Positions 50,201 to 53,787 of a stretch of DNA of 64,000 nt are shown here, piece by piece. The position numbers and the translations under genes are program-made. Origin of the DNA: Amblyomma americanum (taxonomy: Eukaryota; Arthropoda; Arachnida; Ixodida; Ixodidae). Location of the stretch: assembly GCF_052857255.1 (NCBI RefSeq), contig NC_135507.1, positions 71,497,721-71,561,720 of the forward strand, in the 5' to 3' direction. The notes beneath the pieces were generated by a model. That model had not been told where the DNA came from. It did no database searches and worked only from the letters and a program-made list of their open reading frames with translations. The stretch's first letter is position 1. Each line of letters begins with the position of its first letter.

Positions 50201-53007
50201 ATACAATGATTGCCACTACCGATACTGCGCTGTTTCCCACGTGTCTTTTTTCCCGTAAGAGCCGCAAAAAACATTTCTGGGTAAGTCCCACACGACTGTG
50301 GCACTGAGCCCCACATTTCCGCCACCTTGCCTATGGTGCGTTTGCACTATAGGTCCTCCGTTGTTAGATAAAAACTGCTTATGATGTACGACATTTATGT
50401 TACTGATGATGTTTAGGCTTTCTTCCGAGAATTATTAGAACTGAAAGAAGCAATAAAGAAGGCACGGTTCCATCCCGCATTTTCTCTCATGCTCTCCTTT
50501 GATCGTGTCTTTCATTTGTCTTTGGCCTCAGGGTGTCTCCGGGGATGCTTTCCTCACTGCATGCTACTGTGTAGCAACGTGCCATACTCTGTGCCAGTCA
50601 GCTTATTTGCATGTTGGCGGCTTGAGCTTCCGTTAGCCAACTTACATGCGAAACTTCACCCCCACTCTATGTTCTTCCAGTTTTGCCGGAATTTTAATTG
50701 TTGATCTATGCAACAGACATTCCAATTTCAGTGCAGTTGCAGTAGTCACATTGAGCTGACGTTTGCCTGATGTATAAAAGTCATGTGCGAGATGCAGGTT
50801 TATTTACTACGTGCTTTTTTCTTGTTTCCATCGAAAAATACGTTCTCATTGAACGTAATTTTCATTCTGGTTTTCTTTTGATCCTGCTTTTCATTTGACC
50901 TTTCATTGCATGCATTCTGCTTTCTCATCAGATTCTCCCCTGCCTTTTCCTTTAACATTTACAGCCTCATGCGATGATGGTGACTAACTTATCTCTTGCG
51001 GTCCTTGCATTAAGTACACGGCTGAGCACACACAAGAAAATAACTCGCTTGCAATGAGCGATGTTTTACAACTTCCTGCTCTTTAAATTAAAAGCAACGA
51101 ACAGCAGGAATTGTCGAAAAGAATTTTATAGGATATTTCGGGCAGAAATGTGGGGACTTTCTGAACTGGCAGTCTACATAGAATGATGAAACCAACAACA
51201 AACTGCAGCTGGTGAAGCCGATCCTTGGTGAATGGAAGTAGTGCCAACAACAAGAACACCTTATTGAAGTTATCTTGTGACGCCTTCGCATTGGACATAG
51301 GCATCTAACACATATATTCATACTCATGAAACAAGAAAATCCTCTTTCTAGATGGATGTGGCAAAGTGGTCACAGTAAACCATACGTTATTTTCATGGAG
51401 GAAACTAAAAAAAATATGAAAAAAGCATTTCACAATATTTTACTACAAACATGTTCCTTTCCACCTCAGCTTGCTTTTAGGAGAGAATGCAATAGTGGAC
51501 TTACCACGAGTACTTAGATTTGTAAAAGAGGGAAATTTCCTCATCAGCAAATTTTAATTTTTTTTATGAAGTAGTCGTCCGCCAGCCCAGCAGCGAGATC
51601 TTACTAACCCTGTGTTTTGTGCATGATAGCCACAGCTGCTTATGCGCCATAAAATACAACACACATGCACTCTCCTGCAGGAAAAAATTGCTCCAAAGTG
51701 GGATGTTTAGATTTATGTAAGGGATTTTTTGCTTACGGCATGGAACATCCCCGGCTGCAACACCGTGCTAGCTAAAATTGGGCTCCTATCCAACTGTTTA
51801 GAGGAAACTCAATTTTAATAATCACTCAGTTTTTTTTTTTTTGGCGCTACAGTAAACCTGCTGTCTGAGGTTTGGTTTATTTGGTTTCCTCCTACTCCCC
51901 TATACTCTAAAAATGAGGAGATTTCCCTCTCTCCAACTTACTACATGCCAACTGAGGCTTGAGACAGACGAACAGACAGATTTTCTGACCTGGATTTCTG
52001 CTTTGGTCGCAATAAGAGATACTACGTGTGTAATAAGAATCGGTGATAGCTTACCAAAATGTGGTCATGTGTTGGGATATGCTAATCACGAAATTTCACA
52101 GCTGGGTATGGTGCCACAGCTTGTTTTATATAATTTTTAGTGCGAAATAAAATTATAAATCCTTGTTTCTTCAATACCGCAGCGCCCATTGTTACAATAT
52201 GAGGCAAGATGTTATTTCTATCATAATCTCGTGGCATGTTTTAGTCAGCTTTGAATCCCGATAAGCCTAATGTAAGCTAGCGGGTGCACTCCGCACGTAG
52301 ATGCCTTTTCGTTTGGCAGAGGCAACACGCTGTAGTCGACGAATGCGTAAAGCTGAGATCTTGCACATTGCTACCCCACACATCCCCACAGCAGAAATGG
52401 TTCCCCTATATATGAACACATCACCGCAACAGATCTTCCCCATGCTTTTGAGTGTTTGTGCGGGCAAGCTATTTTATTTTTTTTATCAATTCTTGCTTTG
52501 AGAGTGCCTTGCAGGCACTCCGCGAGTGCCGTTTCATTCGATGTCGCTGCGTAAGTTTGTTTTAACCAAATTGCGAAGCATTTAGCCTTAAGCGAATTTA
52601 TTTTTTTTTGCACTGAGCCCATGAGAAACCAACCTAATGTTCTTAGGTTTTATATCCAGAACTTGGTCTTAACGGGAGTTTGCTGTATTTTTACACTCCA
52701 TCTCCTCTCCTTTCCTCGCCTTACGTCGGAGTTAGAAAAATAGTTGGCTACATTACGTGACCCCAGTGTGATGGGGAGGTGGAAGCTTGTTCTACCATCA
52801 CAGTGGACAGAACTGTCTGTGCCCATCTGGGTGTTGTAATTCTGCCCCCAGGTGGCCACTCTGATGCCGGGCCGGACAAACGATCAGTGCCGGGAGCACT
52901 ACCTGAACTTTTTTGCATACGAAATCCTCTCGGGCCCATACACTCCCTGGGAGGACCAGACCCTGGTGGAGCTGGTGGACAAGCACGGACAGGGATGCTG
53001 GTCTGCG
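1983..53007 (+). CDS. SNAPC4: snRNA-activating protein complex subunit 4 (SNAPC4/SNAP190), exons 1-8 of a longer gene
   Basis: Largest subunit of SNAPc, the nuclear factor that binds the proximal sequence element of snRNA promoters and supports both RNA polymerase II (U1, U2) and III (U6) transcription. Eight plus-strand exons join without a stop into 476 residues: 1983-2202, 15366-15477, 21111-21345, 25295-25441, 43259-43492, 44367-44534, 48431-48586, 52852-53007. Residues 1-73 are acidic. Residues 74-238 match the conserved N-terminal region that contacts other SNAPc subunits in the family. From residue about 245 there is a Myb half repeat, three complete Myb repeats, and the first half of a fourth. 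This matches the 4.5-repeat layout of the family. The human protein is about 1,470 residues, so roughly the C-terminal two thirds lies downstream. The exon calls rest on splice sites, phase and recalled family alignment, not on transcripts. Confidence 0.9.
2556..2766 (-). repeat. diverged tRNA-derived SINE (tick Ruka-like)
   Basis: An antisense, strongly diverged relative of the SINE at 8428-8736. It shares the order of blocks: a tRNA-like head read from the right end (CCCGCCGCG-like), a B-box-like TTCGAACTCGG near 2702, and the GGTCGAAAT/CCGGA body near 2608-2632. Divergence is high, so the boundaries are approximate. Confidence 0.6.
2875..3340. mobile_element. 466-bp MITE with long terminal inverted repeats
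   Basis: Both ends carry GTTACACAGGCAGAGTT in opposite orientation, and similarity continues through an ACCGCG block for about 28 bp with a few mismatches. The interior repeats the self-complementary motif AACCGCGGTT, especially at 3238-3330. No open frame of interest and no clear target duplication were seen, so the superfamily is open. It is probably a non-autonomous DNA transposon. Confidence 0.75.
3384..3666 (-). repeat. tRNA-derived SINE (Ruka-like), antisense
   Basis: A well-preserved antisense copy of the family at 8428-8736, with the same head (CCACCGCGGCGGG when read on plus), internal B-box (GGGTTCGAATCC near 3601), GTGGTCGAAATT body and AATAATTGG tail. The tRNA-like head includes sequence resembling a Pol III internal promoter. 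A target duplication could not be set with confidence. Confidence 0.85.
3667..4227. other. intron 1 sequence without recognised feature
   Basis: No coding exon, SINE, LINE motif or inverted repeat was recognised here. Confidence 0.5.
4228..4820. repeat. degenerate tandem repeat, about 115-bp unit, five copies
   Basis: The phrase AGTGYAAAYGCACTGTGCTAG recurs in diverged form at 4331, 4444, 4557, 4636 and 4754, followed each time by GTGACC and an AT-rich ATTAATTAG block, and often by an AAACTG(C)RCAATAGCA-like stretch. Spacings are 113, 113, 79 and 118 bp, so one unit is shortened. It has no coding potential. Confidence 0.75.
4821..5204. other. intron 1, AT-rich, no recognised feature
   Basis: AT-rich sequence between the tandem repeat and an RTE fragment. 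Nothing else was recognised. Confidence 0.45.
5205..5410 (-). mobile_element. RTE-clade LINE, 3'-terminal part, left half of a split copy
   Basis: Antisense RTE 3' end. Read on plus it begins with a degenerate GTCATTATCAGCAGCC tail, then the C-terminal coding region of RTE ORF2 as in the better copies at 12723-13334 and 30203-31972. It breaks off at TTAA (5407-5410) and resumes at 6658 on the far side of a 1.25-kb insertion. Confidence 0.75.
5411..6657. mobile_element. 1.25-kb TTAA-flanked DNA element (piggyBac-like target)
   Basis: Flanked by TTAA on both sides (5407-5410 and 6658-6661). The ends are AGGGACACT...GAGGA-type and, inverted, AGAGACACTGAGGA, giving a short terminal inverted repeat. 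It interrupts an antisense RTE copy that continues directly on the other side. TTAA duplication is typical of the piggyBac superfamily. The longest frame inside (6048-6500, plus) shows no transposase motif, so this is a non-autonomous element. One matching end (TTAA plus AGGGACACC) also occurs at 20301. Confidence 0.7.
6658..7047 (-). mobile_element. RTE-clade LINE, right half of the split copy
   Basis: Continues the antisense RTE ORF2 C-terminal region exactly where 5410 stops. It contains the reverse complement of the conserved RTE block around GHVMRRQDN, and runs up to the region equivalent to YLGQVV upstream of IKRRI/ITRRI. Many changes; no open frame. Confidence 0.75.
7085..7490 (-). mobile_element. 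LINE RNase H domain fragment (I-type), antisense
   Basis: On the minus strand one frame reads [20 protein letters not shown] and, after a stop and a frame change, [15 protein letters not shown]. These are the DSQAAI and the C-terminal ADELA-type segments of the RNase H domain of I-type LINEs. It is a dead fragment; the boundaries are approximate. Confidence 0.55.
7491..8416. other. intron 1 sequence without recognised feature
   Basis: No exon or transposon protein motif was recognised. A short stretch near 7630-7690 looks weakly like a tRNA A box but lacks a convincing B box. Confidence 0.4.
8417..8747 (+). mobile_element. tRNA-derived SINE (Ruka-like) with 11-bp target duplication
   Basis: The element body is 8428-8736 (309 bp). 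It is flanked by identical TTAATGAGACG at 8417-8427 and 8737-8747. The head resembles a tRNA gene: TGGCTCAGTGGTTAG (A box region, 8439-8453) and GGGTTCGAACCC (B box, about 8481-8492). The middle block (TGTCAGTGCACGTTAAAGA...) and a pyrimidine-rich 3' region end in AATTATTATT. Such tRNA-derived SINEs are abundant in ixodid ticks and were described there as Ruka. Mobilisation would depend on a LINE in trans. Confidence 0.92.
8748..9239. other. intron 1 sequence without recognised feature
   Basis: Nothing recognisable between the SINE and the next RTE fragment. Confidence 0.45.
9240..9790 (+). mobile_element. RTE-clade LINE, internally deleted, dead
   Basis: Begins in the C-terminal part of the endonuclease domain ([13 protein letters not shown], then [11 protein letters not shown] near 9350) and jumps near 9480 to the ORF2 C-terminus ([11 protein letters not shown]...GHVMRRQDN near 9520-9600). 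The reverse transcriptase core is deleted. It ends near a degenerate CATAATGATTGATGAC tail. Confidence 0.75.
9791..10600. other. intron 1 sequence without recognised feature
   Basis: No exon, LINE motif or inverted repeat was recognised. Short frames are present but have no family features. Confidence 0.4.
11134..12361 (+). pseudogene. LINE ORF1, gag-like nucleic-acid-binding protein, broken
   Basis: ORF1 proteins of I/Jockey-type LINEs bind the element RNA. The first frame (11134-11418) contains a folded region with [21 protein letters not shown] frame change near 11380 continues in another frame to a zinc knuckle ([14 protein letters not shown] near 11738-11780) and a second Cys cluster ([10 protein letters not shown]). 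A stop near 11802 and another frame change precede the Ser/Pro-rich tail (11888-12361). The product would not be made as one protein. Confidence 0.65.
12618..12722. repeat. near-perfect inverted repeat at a LINE insertion junction
   Basis: Arms 12618-12665 and 12675-12722 (48 bp, two mismatches) are separated by 9 bp. The left arm is LINE endonuclease sequence in its normal place, and the right arm is an inverted copy of it, directly joined to the 5' end of the inserted RTE fragment. Confidence 0.92.
12723..13334 (+). mobile_element. RTE-clade LINE, 5'-truncated 3' end with GATGAT tail
   Basis: The C-terminal region of RTE ORF2 is nearly open: [20 protein letters not shown], then [20 protein letters not shown] and [20 protein letters not shown]. 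One stop at 13099 interrupts it before [11 protein letters not shown]. The reading resumes to ALQWV and ends at 13309, followed by a (GATGAT)n tail at 13317-13330. RTE-clade copies in this window all end in such a tail. It is inserted in an I-type LINE without a visible target duplication. Confidence 0.88.
14451..14575 (+). mobile_element. RTE-clade LINE, short 3'-terminal fragment
   Basis: A match to the last 120 bp of the RTE copies (about [10 protein letters not shown]...QWA), ending in GCTGATGATAGTGATGG. It is dead and heavily 5'-truncated. Confidence 0.75.
14576..15365. other. intron 1 end, few features
   Basis: A block near 14960-15045 (GAACAAGGGAGAG...CTCAGG...TTGTCGAA) recurs in diverged form at about 24395-24485, so it belongs to an unnamed dispersed repeat. 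The rest is unrecognised up to the exon 2 acceptor. Confidence 0.45.
15366..15477 (+). CDS. SNAPC4: SNAPC4 exon 2
   Basis: Flanked by a pyrimidine-rich TTTGCTCAG acceptor and an AG|GTAAGG donor. It begins with two bases of a split codon and ends with two bases of the next, matching exons 1 and 3. The peptide [20 protein letters not shown] is helical and corresponds to the family's conserved N-terminal segment just before the conserved block in exon 3. Confidence 0.82.
15546..15602. repeat. 19-bp tandem repeat, three copies
   Basis: Units 15546-15564, 15565-15583 and 15584-15602 follow the pattern CCCTGTGGCTGTGCACCCA with a few changes in units 1 and 3. It lies 68 bp downstream of the exon 2 donor. 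Confidence 0.85.
15603..16298. other. intron 2 sequence without recognised feature
   Basis: No exon or transposon motif was recognised. Confidence 0.4.
17543..17664 (+). repeat. left LTR of the miniature LTR element
   Basis: 122 bp, TGTTAC...GTAACA. It pairs with 18101-18224, with substitutions and small indels. Confidence 0.85.
18101..18224 (+). repeat. right LTR of the miniature LTR element
   Basis: 124 bp, TGTTAC...ATAACA, followed by the ATAT target copy. Confidence 0.85.
19313..21110. other. end of intron 2, no recognised gene
   Basis: At 20301-20320 lies TTAA plus AGGGACACCGAGAAC, which matches one end of the TTAA-flanked element at 5411. No partner end was found within about 500 bp. 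Otherwise nothing was recognised. Confidence 0.4.
21111..21345 (+). CDS. SNAPC4: SNAPC4 exon 3: conserved N-terminal block
   Basis: Starts after a CTCTGCGCAG acceptor and ends at TTG|GTATGA, phase 0. The segment [20 protein letters not shown] matches the SNAPC4 family's 'PYFKD...G..PP' block, one of the best conserved stretches outside the Myb domain. It is followed by a helical region with [11 protein letters not shown]. In the family this N-terminal region lies in the part that assembles with the other SNAPc subunits. Confidence 0.9.
21346..22748. other. intron 3 sequence without recognised feature
   Basis: No transposon protein or exon was recognised. Short frames are not conserved-looking. 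Confidence 0.4.
22750..22845. repeat. fold-back repeat with 31-bp perfect arms
   Basis: Arms 22750-22780 and 22815-22845 are perfectly complementary, with a 34-nt CA-rich loop. Weaker complementarity extends outward to about 22690 and 22915. It may be a foldback/MITE element or two copies of a dispersed repeat inserted head to head. Confidence 0.88.
22846..23224. other. intron 3 sequence without recognised feature
   Basis: Nothing beyond the outer, diverged arm of the fold-back was recognised. Confidence 0.4.
23225..23640 (-). mobile_element. LINE reverse transcriptase C-terminal fragment, antisense
   Basis: On the minus strand a frame with few breaks reads [16 protein letters not shown], then [20 protein letters not shown] and [14 protein letters not shown]. 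This is the thumb/C-terminal region of CR1/Jockey-type LINE reverse transcriptases. It is a fragment only and differs in sequence from the CR1-like copy at 25678-30197. Confidence 0.65.
23817..23980 (-). mobile_element. RTE-clade LINE fragment, antisense
   Basis: The reverse complement matches the RTE reverse transcriptase region that appears at 31100-31260: tracts equivalent to LIHKKGN near the left end, then the block before it containing the [12 protein letters not shown] sequence. Confidence 0.7.
23981..25294. other. end of intron 3, no recognised gene
   Basis: A block near 24395-24485 is similar to 14960-15045, a dispersed repeat. Nothing else was recognised before the exon 4 acceptor. 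Confidence 0.4.
25295..25441 (+). CDS. SNAPC4: SNAPC4 exon 4: coiled-coil segment before the Myb domain
   Basis: Starts after a TGGGCCCAG acceptor and ends GAG|GTGCGT, phase 0 at both ends (49 codons). The peptide is charged and helical ([20 protein letters not shown], later [12 protein letters not shown]), matching the coiled-coil-like stretch that precedes the Myb repeats in SNAPC4 proteins. Confidence 0.88.
25947..28808 (-). pseudogene. CR1-like LINE ORF2 (endonuclease and reverse transcriptase), broken
   Basis: The intact N-terminal frame 28188-28808 carries the endonuclease: [34 protein letters not shown] and GGNFNIDM. The linker and fingers lie at 27231-27734. The palm is at 26908-27180 with [16 protein letters not shown] and [12 protein letters not shown]. 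The motif [11 protein letters not shown] lies near 26750-26790 in a broken frame. The C-terminal domain at 25947-26411 has [10 protein letters not shown] and [15 protein letters not shown]2 starts 42 bp after the ORF1 stop. Several stops between these parts show that it is dead. Confidence 0.82.
28851..29755 (-). pseudogene. CR1-like LINE ORF1 with PHD finger, broken
   Basis: The likely start is the ATG at 29753-29755, giving CIAC in the first dozen residues. A run of eight A (29721-29728) then shifts the frame, and the next open part continues with CKEC, HVQGC and CLTC. Together these supply the Cys4-His-Cys3 ligands of a PHD finger. A heptad-like coiled coil follows ([14 protein letters not shown]...[16 protein letters not shown]). 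The C-terminal RNA-binding-type domain has [17 protein letters not shown] and [16 protein letters not shown], and a stop at 28851. CR1-type ORF1 proteins bind element RNA. Confidence 0.75.
29868..30197 (-). repeat. 73-bp direct repeat in the LINE 5' leader
   Basis: 29868-29940 and 30125-30197 are the same 73-bp sequence with one difference, 257 bp apart. Both lie at the 5' end of the CR1-like LINE, upstream of ORF1, consistent with tandem promoter monomers. Confidence 0.85.
30203..31972 (-). mobile_element. RTE-clade LINE, 3' half of a split copy
   Basis: Antisense. The tail TCATCATCAGCCTGAC is at 30203-30220. On the minus strand the C-terminus has [17 protein letters not shown] (30400s), a reverse transcriptase part contains [12 protein letters not shown] (30950s), and part of the palm is deleted near 31030. 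Upstream coding includes [18 protein letters not shown] and [12 protein letters not shown]. It stops at 31972-31980 at an 8-bp duplication and resumes after 34754. Confidence 0.85.
31981..34746. mobile_element. 2.77-kb non-coding element with 8-bp target duplication, inside an RTE LINE
   Basis: ACCACAGT is duplicated at 31973-31980 and 34747-34754. The ends are ACATCC... and ...GGACGT, a short imperfect inverted repeat. Both subterminal regions carry palindromes, including perfect 14-bp arms at 32028-32041/32055-32068 and many GGACATCC/GGATATCC-like words near 34565-34725. No long frame with transposase motifs was found. The 8-bp duplication fits hAT- or P-type superfamilies, but the ends are not classical for either. 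Confidence 0.65.
34755..35440 (-). mobile_element. RTE-clade LINE, 5' (endonuclease) part of the split copy
   Basis: Antisense endonuclease domain of RTE ORF2. On the minus strand, fragments such as [36 protein letters not shown] and [18 protein letters not shown] are readable in changing frames. This is the missing 5' part of the copy at 30203-31972. The 5' end near 35440 is approximate. Confidence 0.82.
35441..39225. other. intron 4 sequence, mostly unrecognised
   Basis: No exon and no transposon protein was recognised. Purine-rich sequence at about 37925-38230 contains a very degenerate repeat of roughly 97 bp (GGAAGGAAGAG...TATGGC). The short frames present have no family features. Confidence 0.4.
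39226..39393. mobile_element. 168-bp Tigger-type MITE with TA duplication
   Basis: The ends CGGTAGAACCTCGTATAACG and, inverted, CAGCTGAACCTCGTTATAAC form a terminal inverted repeat. TA flanks both sides (39224-39225, 39394-39395). The consensus CAG-T-GAACCTCG resembles the ends of the autonomous Tigger element at 53788-56510. Confidence 0.85.
39423..40112. mobile_element. 690-bp Tigger-type MITE containing a minisatellite
   Basis: The left end CAGTAGGATCTTA follows TA; the right end inverted reads CAGAGGATACAAAT. Both continue into GATACGAAT-like subterminal blocks. The interior is filled by the tandem array at 39560-39955. The right TA is not preserved, so the right boundary is approximate. 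Confidence 0.65.
39560..39955. repeat. GC-rich tandem repeat, about 73-bp unit, six copies
   Basis: The word GCCGACGTCGCG, with small changes, starts at 39568, 39639, 39712, 39786, 39861 and 39938 (spacings 71, 73, 74, 75, 77). Each is followed by a CTAATCGCGCAGCA...GCA-like block. It is CpG-rich against AT-rich surroundings. Confidence 0.88.
40582..40940 (-). mobile_element. RTE-clade LINE, 3'-terminal fragment, antisense
   Basis: The tail CATCGTCATCAGCAGCAGCAGCCTGAC is followed by the reverse complement of the RTE ORF2 C-terminus, up to the equivalent of the RAMERK block near 40900. It is 5'-truncated and dead. Confidence 0.82.
40941..43258. other. end of intron 4, AT-rich, one possible MITE
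   Basis: A possible 144-bp MITE lies at 41967-42110: AACAAGTCTAT and ATAGACTTGTT at the ends, with TAG on both flanks. Otherwise no exon or transposon protein was recognised. The last 60 bp hold the exon 5 acceptor region. Confidence 0.4.
43259..43492 (+). CDS. SNAPC4: SNAPC4 exon 5: Myb half repeat Rh and first half of Ra
   Basis: Starts after a GAGTGCAG acceptor, phase 0, and ends CAG|GTGTGT, phase 0 (78 codons). It contains the half repeat ([20 protein letters not shown], then EMRWRHLL) and the first helix of the next repeat ([19 protein letters not shown]...CWDQ). An upstream AG at 43217-43218 would give the wrong phase. The intron before it is about 17.8 kb and carries most of the intronic LINEs. 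Confidence 0.92.
43493..44079. other. intron 5, first part, no recognised feature
   Basis: Intron 5 is short (874 bp). Nothing was recognised before the SINE-like segment. Confidence 0.45.
44080..44232 (+). repeat. SINE-like fragment sharing the Ruka body but a different tail
   Basis: 44100-44180 aligns with the SINE middle block (ACTGTGCAATGTCAGTGC..., then TCAGGTGGTCTAAAT and GGAGTCCTTCACTA). The 3' part (GTGTCTCATAGCCTTAGTCG...GACATTAAAACCCC) differs from that of 8428-8736. The tRNA head is missing or unrecognisable. Confidence 0.65.
44367..44534 (+). CDS. SNAPC4: SNAPC4 exon 6: second half of Myb Ra and first half of Rb; GC donor
   Basis: Starts after a GTCTCGCAG acceptor. [14 protein letters not shown] aligns residue for residue with the family's helix 2-3 of Ra, then [15 protein letters not shown] opens Rb and the exon ends at NWLE. 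The only in-phase donor at the expected place is GAG|GCATGT, a GC-type donor. Continuing the peptide directly into exon 7 keeps the Myb spacing exact. Confidence 0.9.
44788..45010 (-). repeat. diverged Ruka-like SINE, antisense
   Basis: Shares AAGAAAGAGATGCTGTAGTG, CTCCATCAAAACGCAGCCGC and the general block order of the antisense SINE at 3384-3666, but is diverged in the tRNA-like head. Confidence 0.65.
45011..45742. other. intron 6 sequence without recognised feature
   Basis: Nothing recognised. Confidence 0.4.
45743..46063. mobile_element. 321-bp Tigger-type MITE
   Basis: The left end CAGTAGAATTTCGATGATAC and the inverted right end CAGCGGAACCTCAATACCTC form an imperfect terminal repeat, continuing into shared ATTTCG blocks. 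TG rather than TA flanks both ends. The end sequence groups it with the MITE at 39226 and the Tigger element at 53788. Confidence 0.65.
46064..48430. other. end of intron 6, no recognised gene
   Basis: No exon or transposon protein was recognised. The exon 7 acceptor is at its end. Confidence 0.4.
48431..48586 (+). CDS. SNAPC4: SNAPC4 exon 7: second half of Myb Rb and first half of Rc; GC donor
   Basis: Starts after a GACTTTCTGCAG acceptor. It encodes [20 protein letters not shown] (end of Rb) and [19 protein letters not shown]...SWSK (start of Rc). The expected donor is AAG|GCAGGA, a weak GC-type donor. Joining at this point reproduces the conserved W-x-x-(V/I) spacing before MPGR in exon 8. 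The nearest GT that keeps frame would insert extra residues into the repeat. Confidence 0.9.
48587..52851. other. intron 7, no recognised gene
   Basis: Begins with a GC donor. The phrase GGTCGAGA..GTCATG recurs loosely near 48681, 48734 and 48811. The rest is AT-rich and unrecognised. Confidence 0.4.
52852..53007 (+). CDS. SNAPC4: SNAPC4 exon 8: second half of Myb Rc and first half of Rd
   Basis: Starts after a CTGCCCCCAG acceptor and ends GCG|GTGAGT, a strong donor, phase 0 (52 codons). It carries [16 protein letters not shown] (recognition helix region of Rc) and [20 protein letters not shown]...CWSA (first helix of Rd). The second half of Rd and the rest of the protein were not found up to 64000, so the next exon lies downstream of the gypsy element. 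Confidence 0.92.
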
Positions 53008-53787
53008 GTGAGTGATGCTGGGGCAGGGGTAGGACGCTGCAGGTGCACAGTAGAGCGAGAAAAGCAGCAGGAACAGAAAGGATTATTCAAACCTTGCGCA
53101 TGAATCCCAACTGCAAGACGGGAACTGTCTGCCCTCTCAAAAACGAAGTGTCTAAATCTGGTGGAGAACACTTGCCCCGAATGTGTTTTTCTTTCACTTG
53201 TGCTGTGTGCTCCGGCCATGCCATGGAGTGAGGTAGACTGGAACATCGACCCTGACACGTTGCAGTGCATGCACTCAGCAGGCGCAATTTTGCTACACAA
53301 ATGCCCAGCACGTGACTGGGGCTCACCTTTGCGCTGTACTTTCTTTCCACACCCCTTTGCTCATCAGCATGGCTTTGCGCATGCCTTCCTCTGCTCACTA
53401 TCGTCCTGGTAAAATAGCTAGAGTCACTCCTAAAATTTCCAGAGTGTCGTGCTCGTATGTCTCGGGCCACCAGGGCCTAGAAGGTTGGCTACTACAGCTC
53501 ATGAAGTGCTTCCAGATAGAGTGAAACAAGCCATAGCAGGTCAATTGCTTTGAGCAGCACCCTTCCAACAGCACTGGACTGTCCTCTAGAGCCTGCATAA
53601 GTGCACCAGTTGCTGCATTCTCGTTTCCTGTTCCTTGTGTTGGTTCATGATATCGCCTTTTTGAGCAATGACTACTGGACAGCATTTTAAATTATCTCCT
53701 GAAATAATTACGTTACGGGGCACATGAACTTAGCACCACAAAGATGATTTCTGTACTGGACACACTTGGCACCGGCTGCCACATATA
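53008..53787. other. start of intron 8, no recognised feature
   Basis: No continuation of the Myb Rd repeat was found here. Short frames only. Confidence 0.45.
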
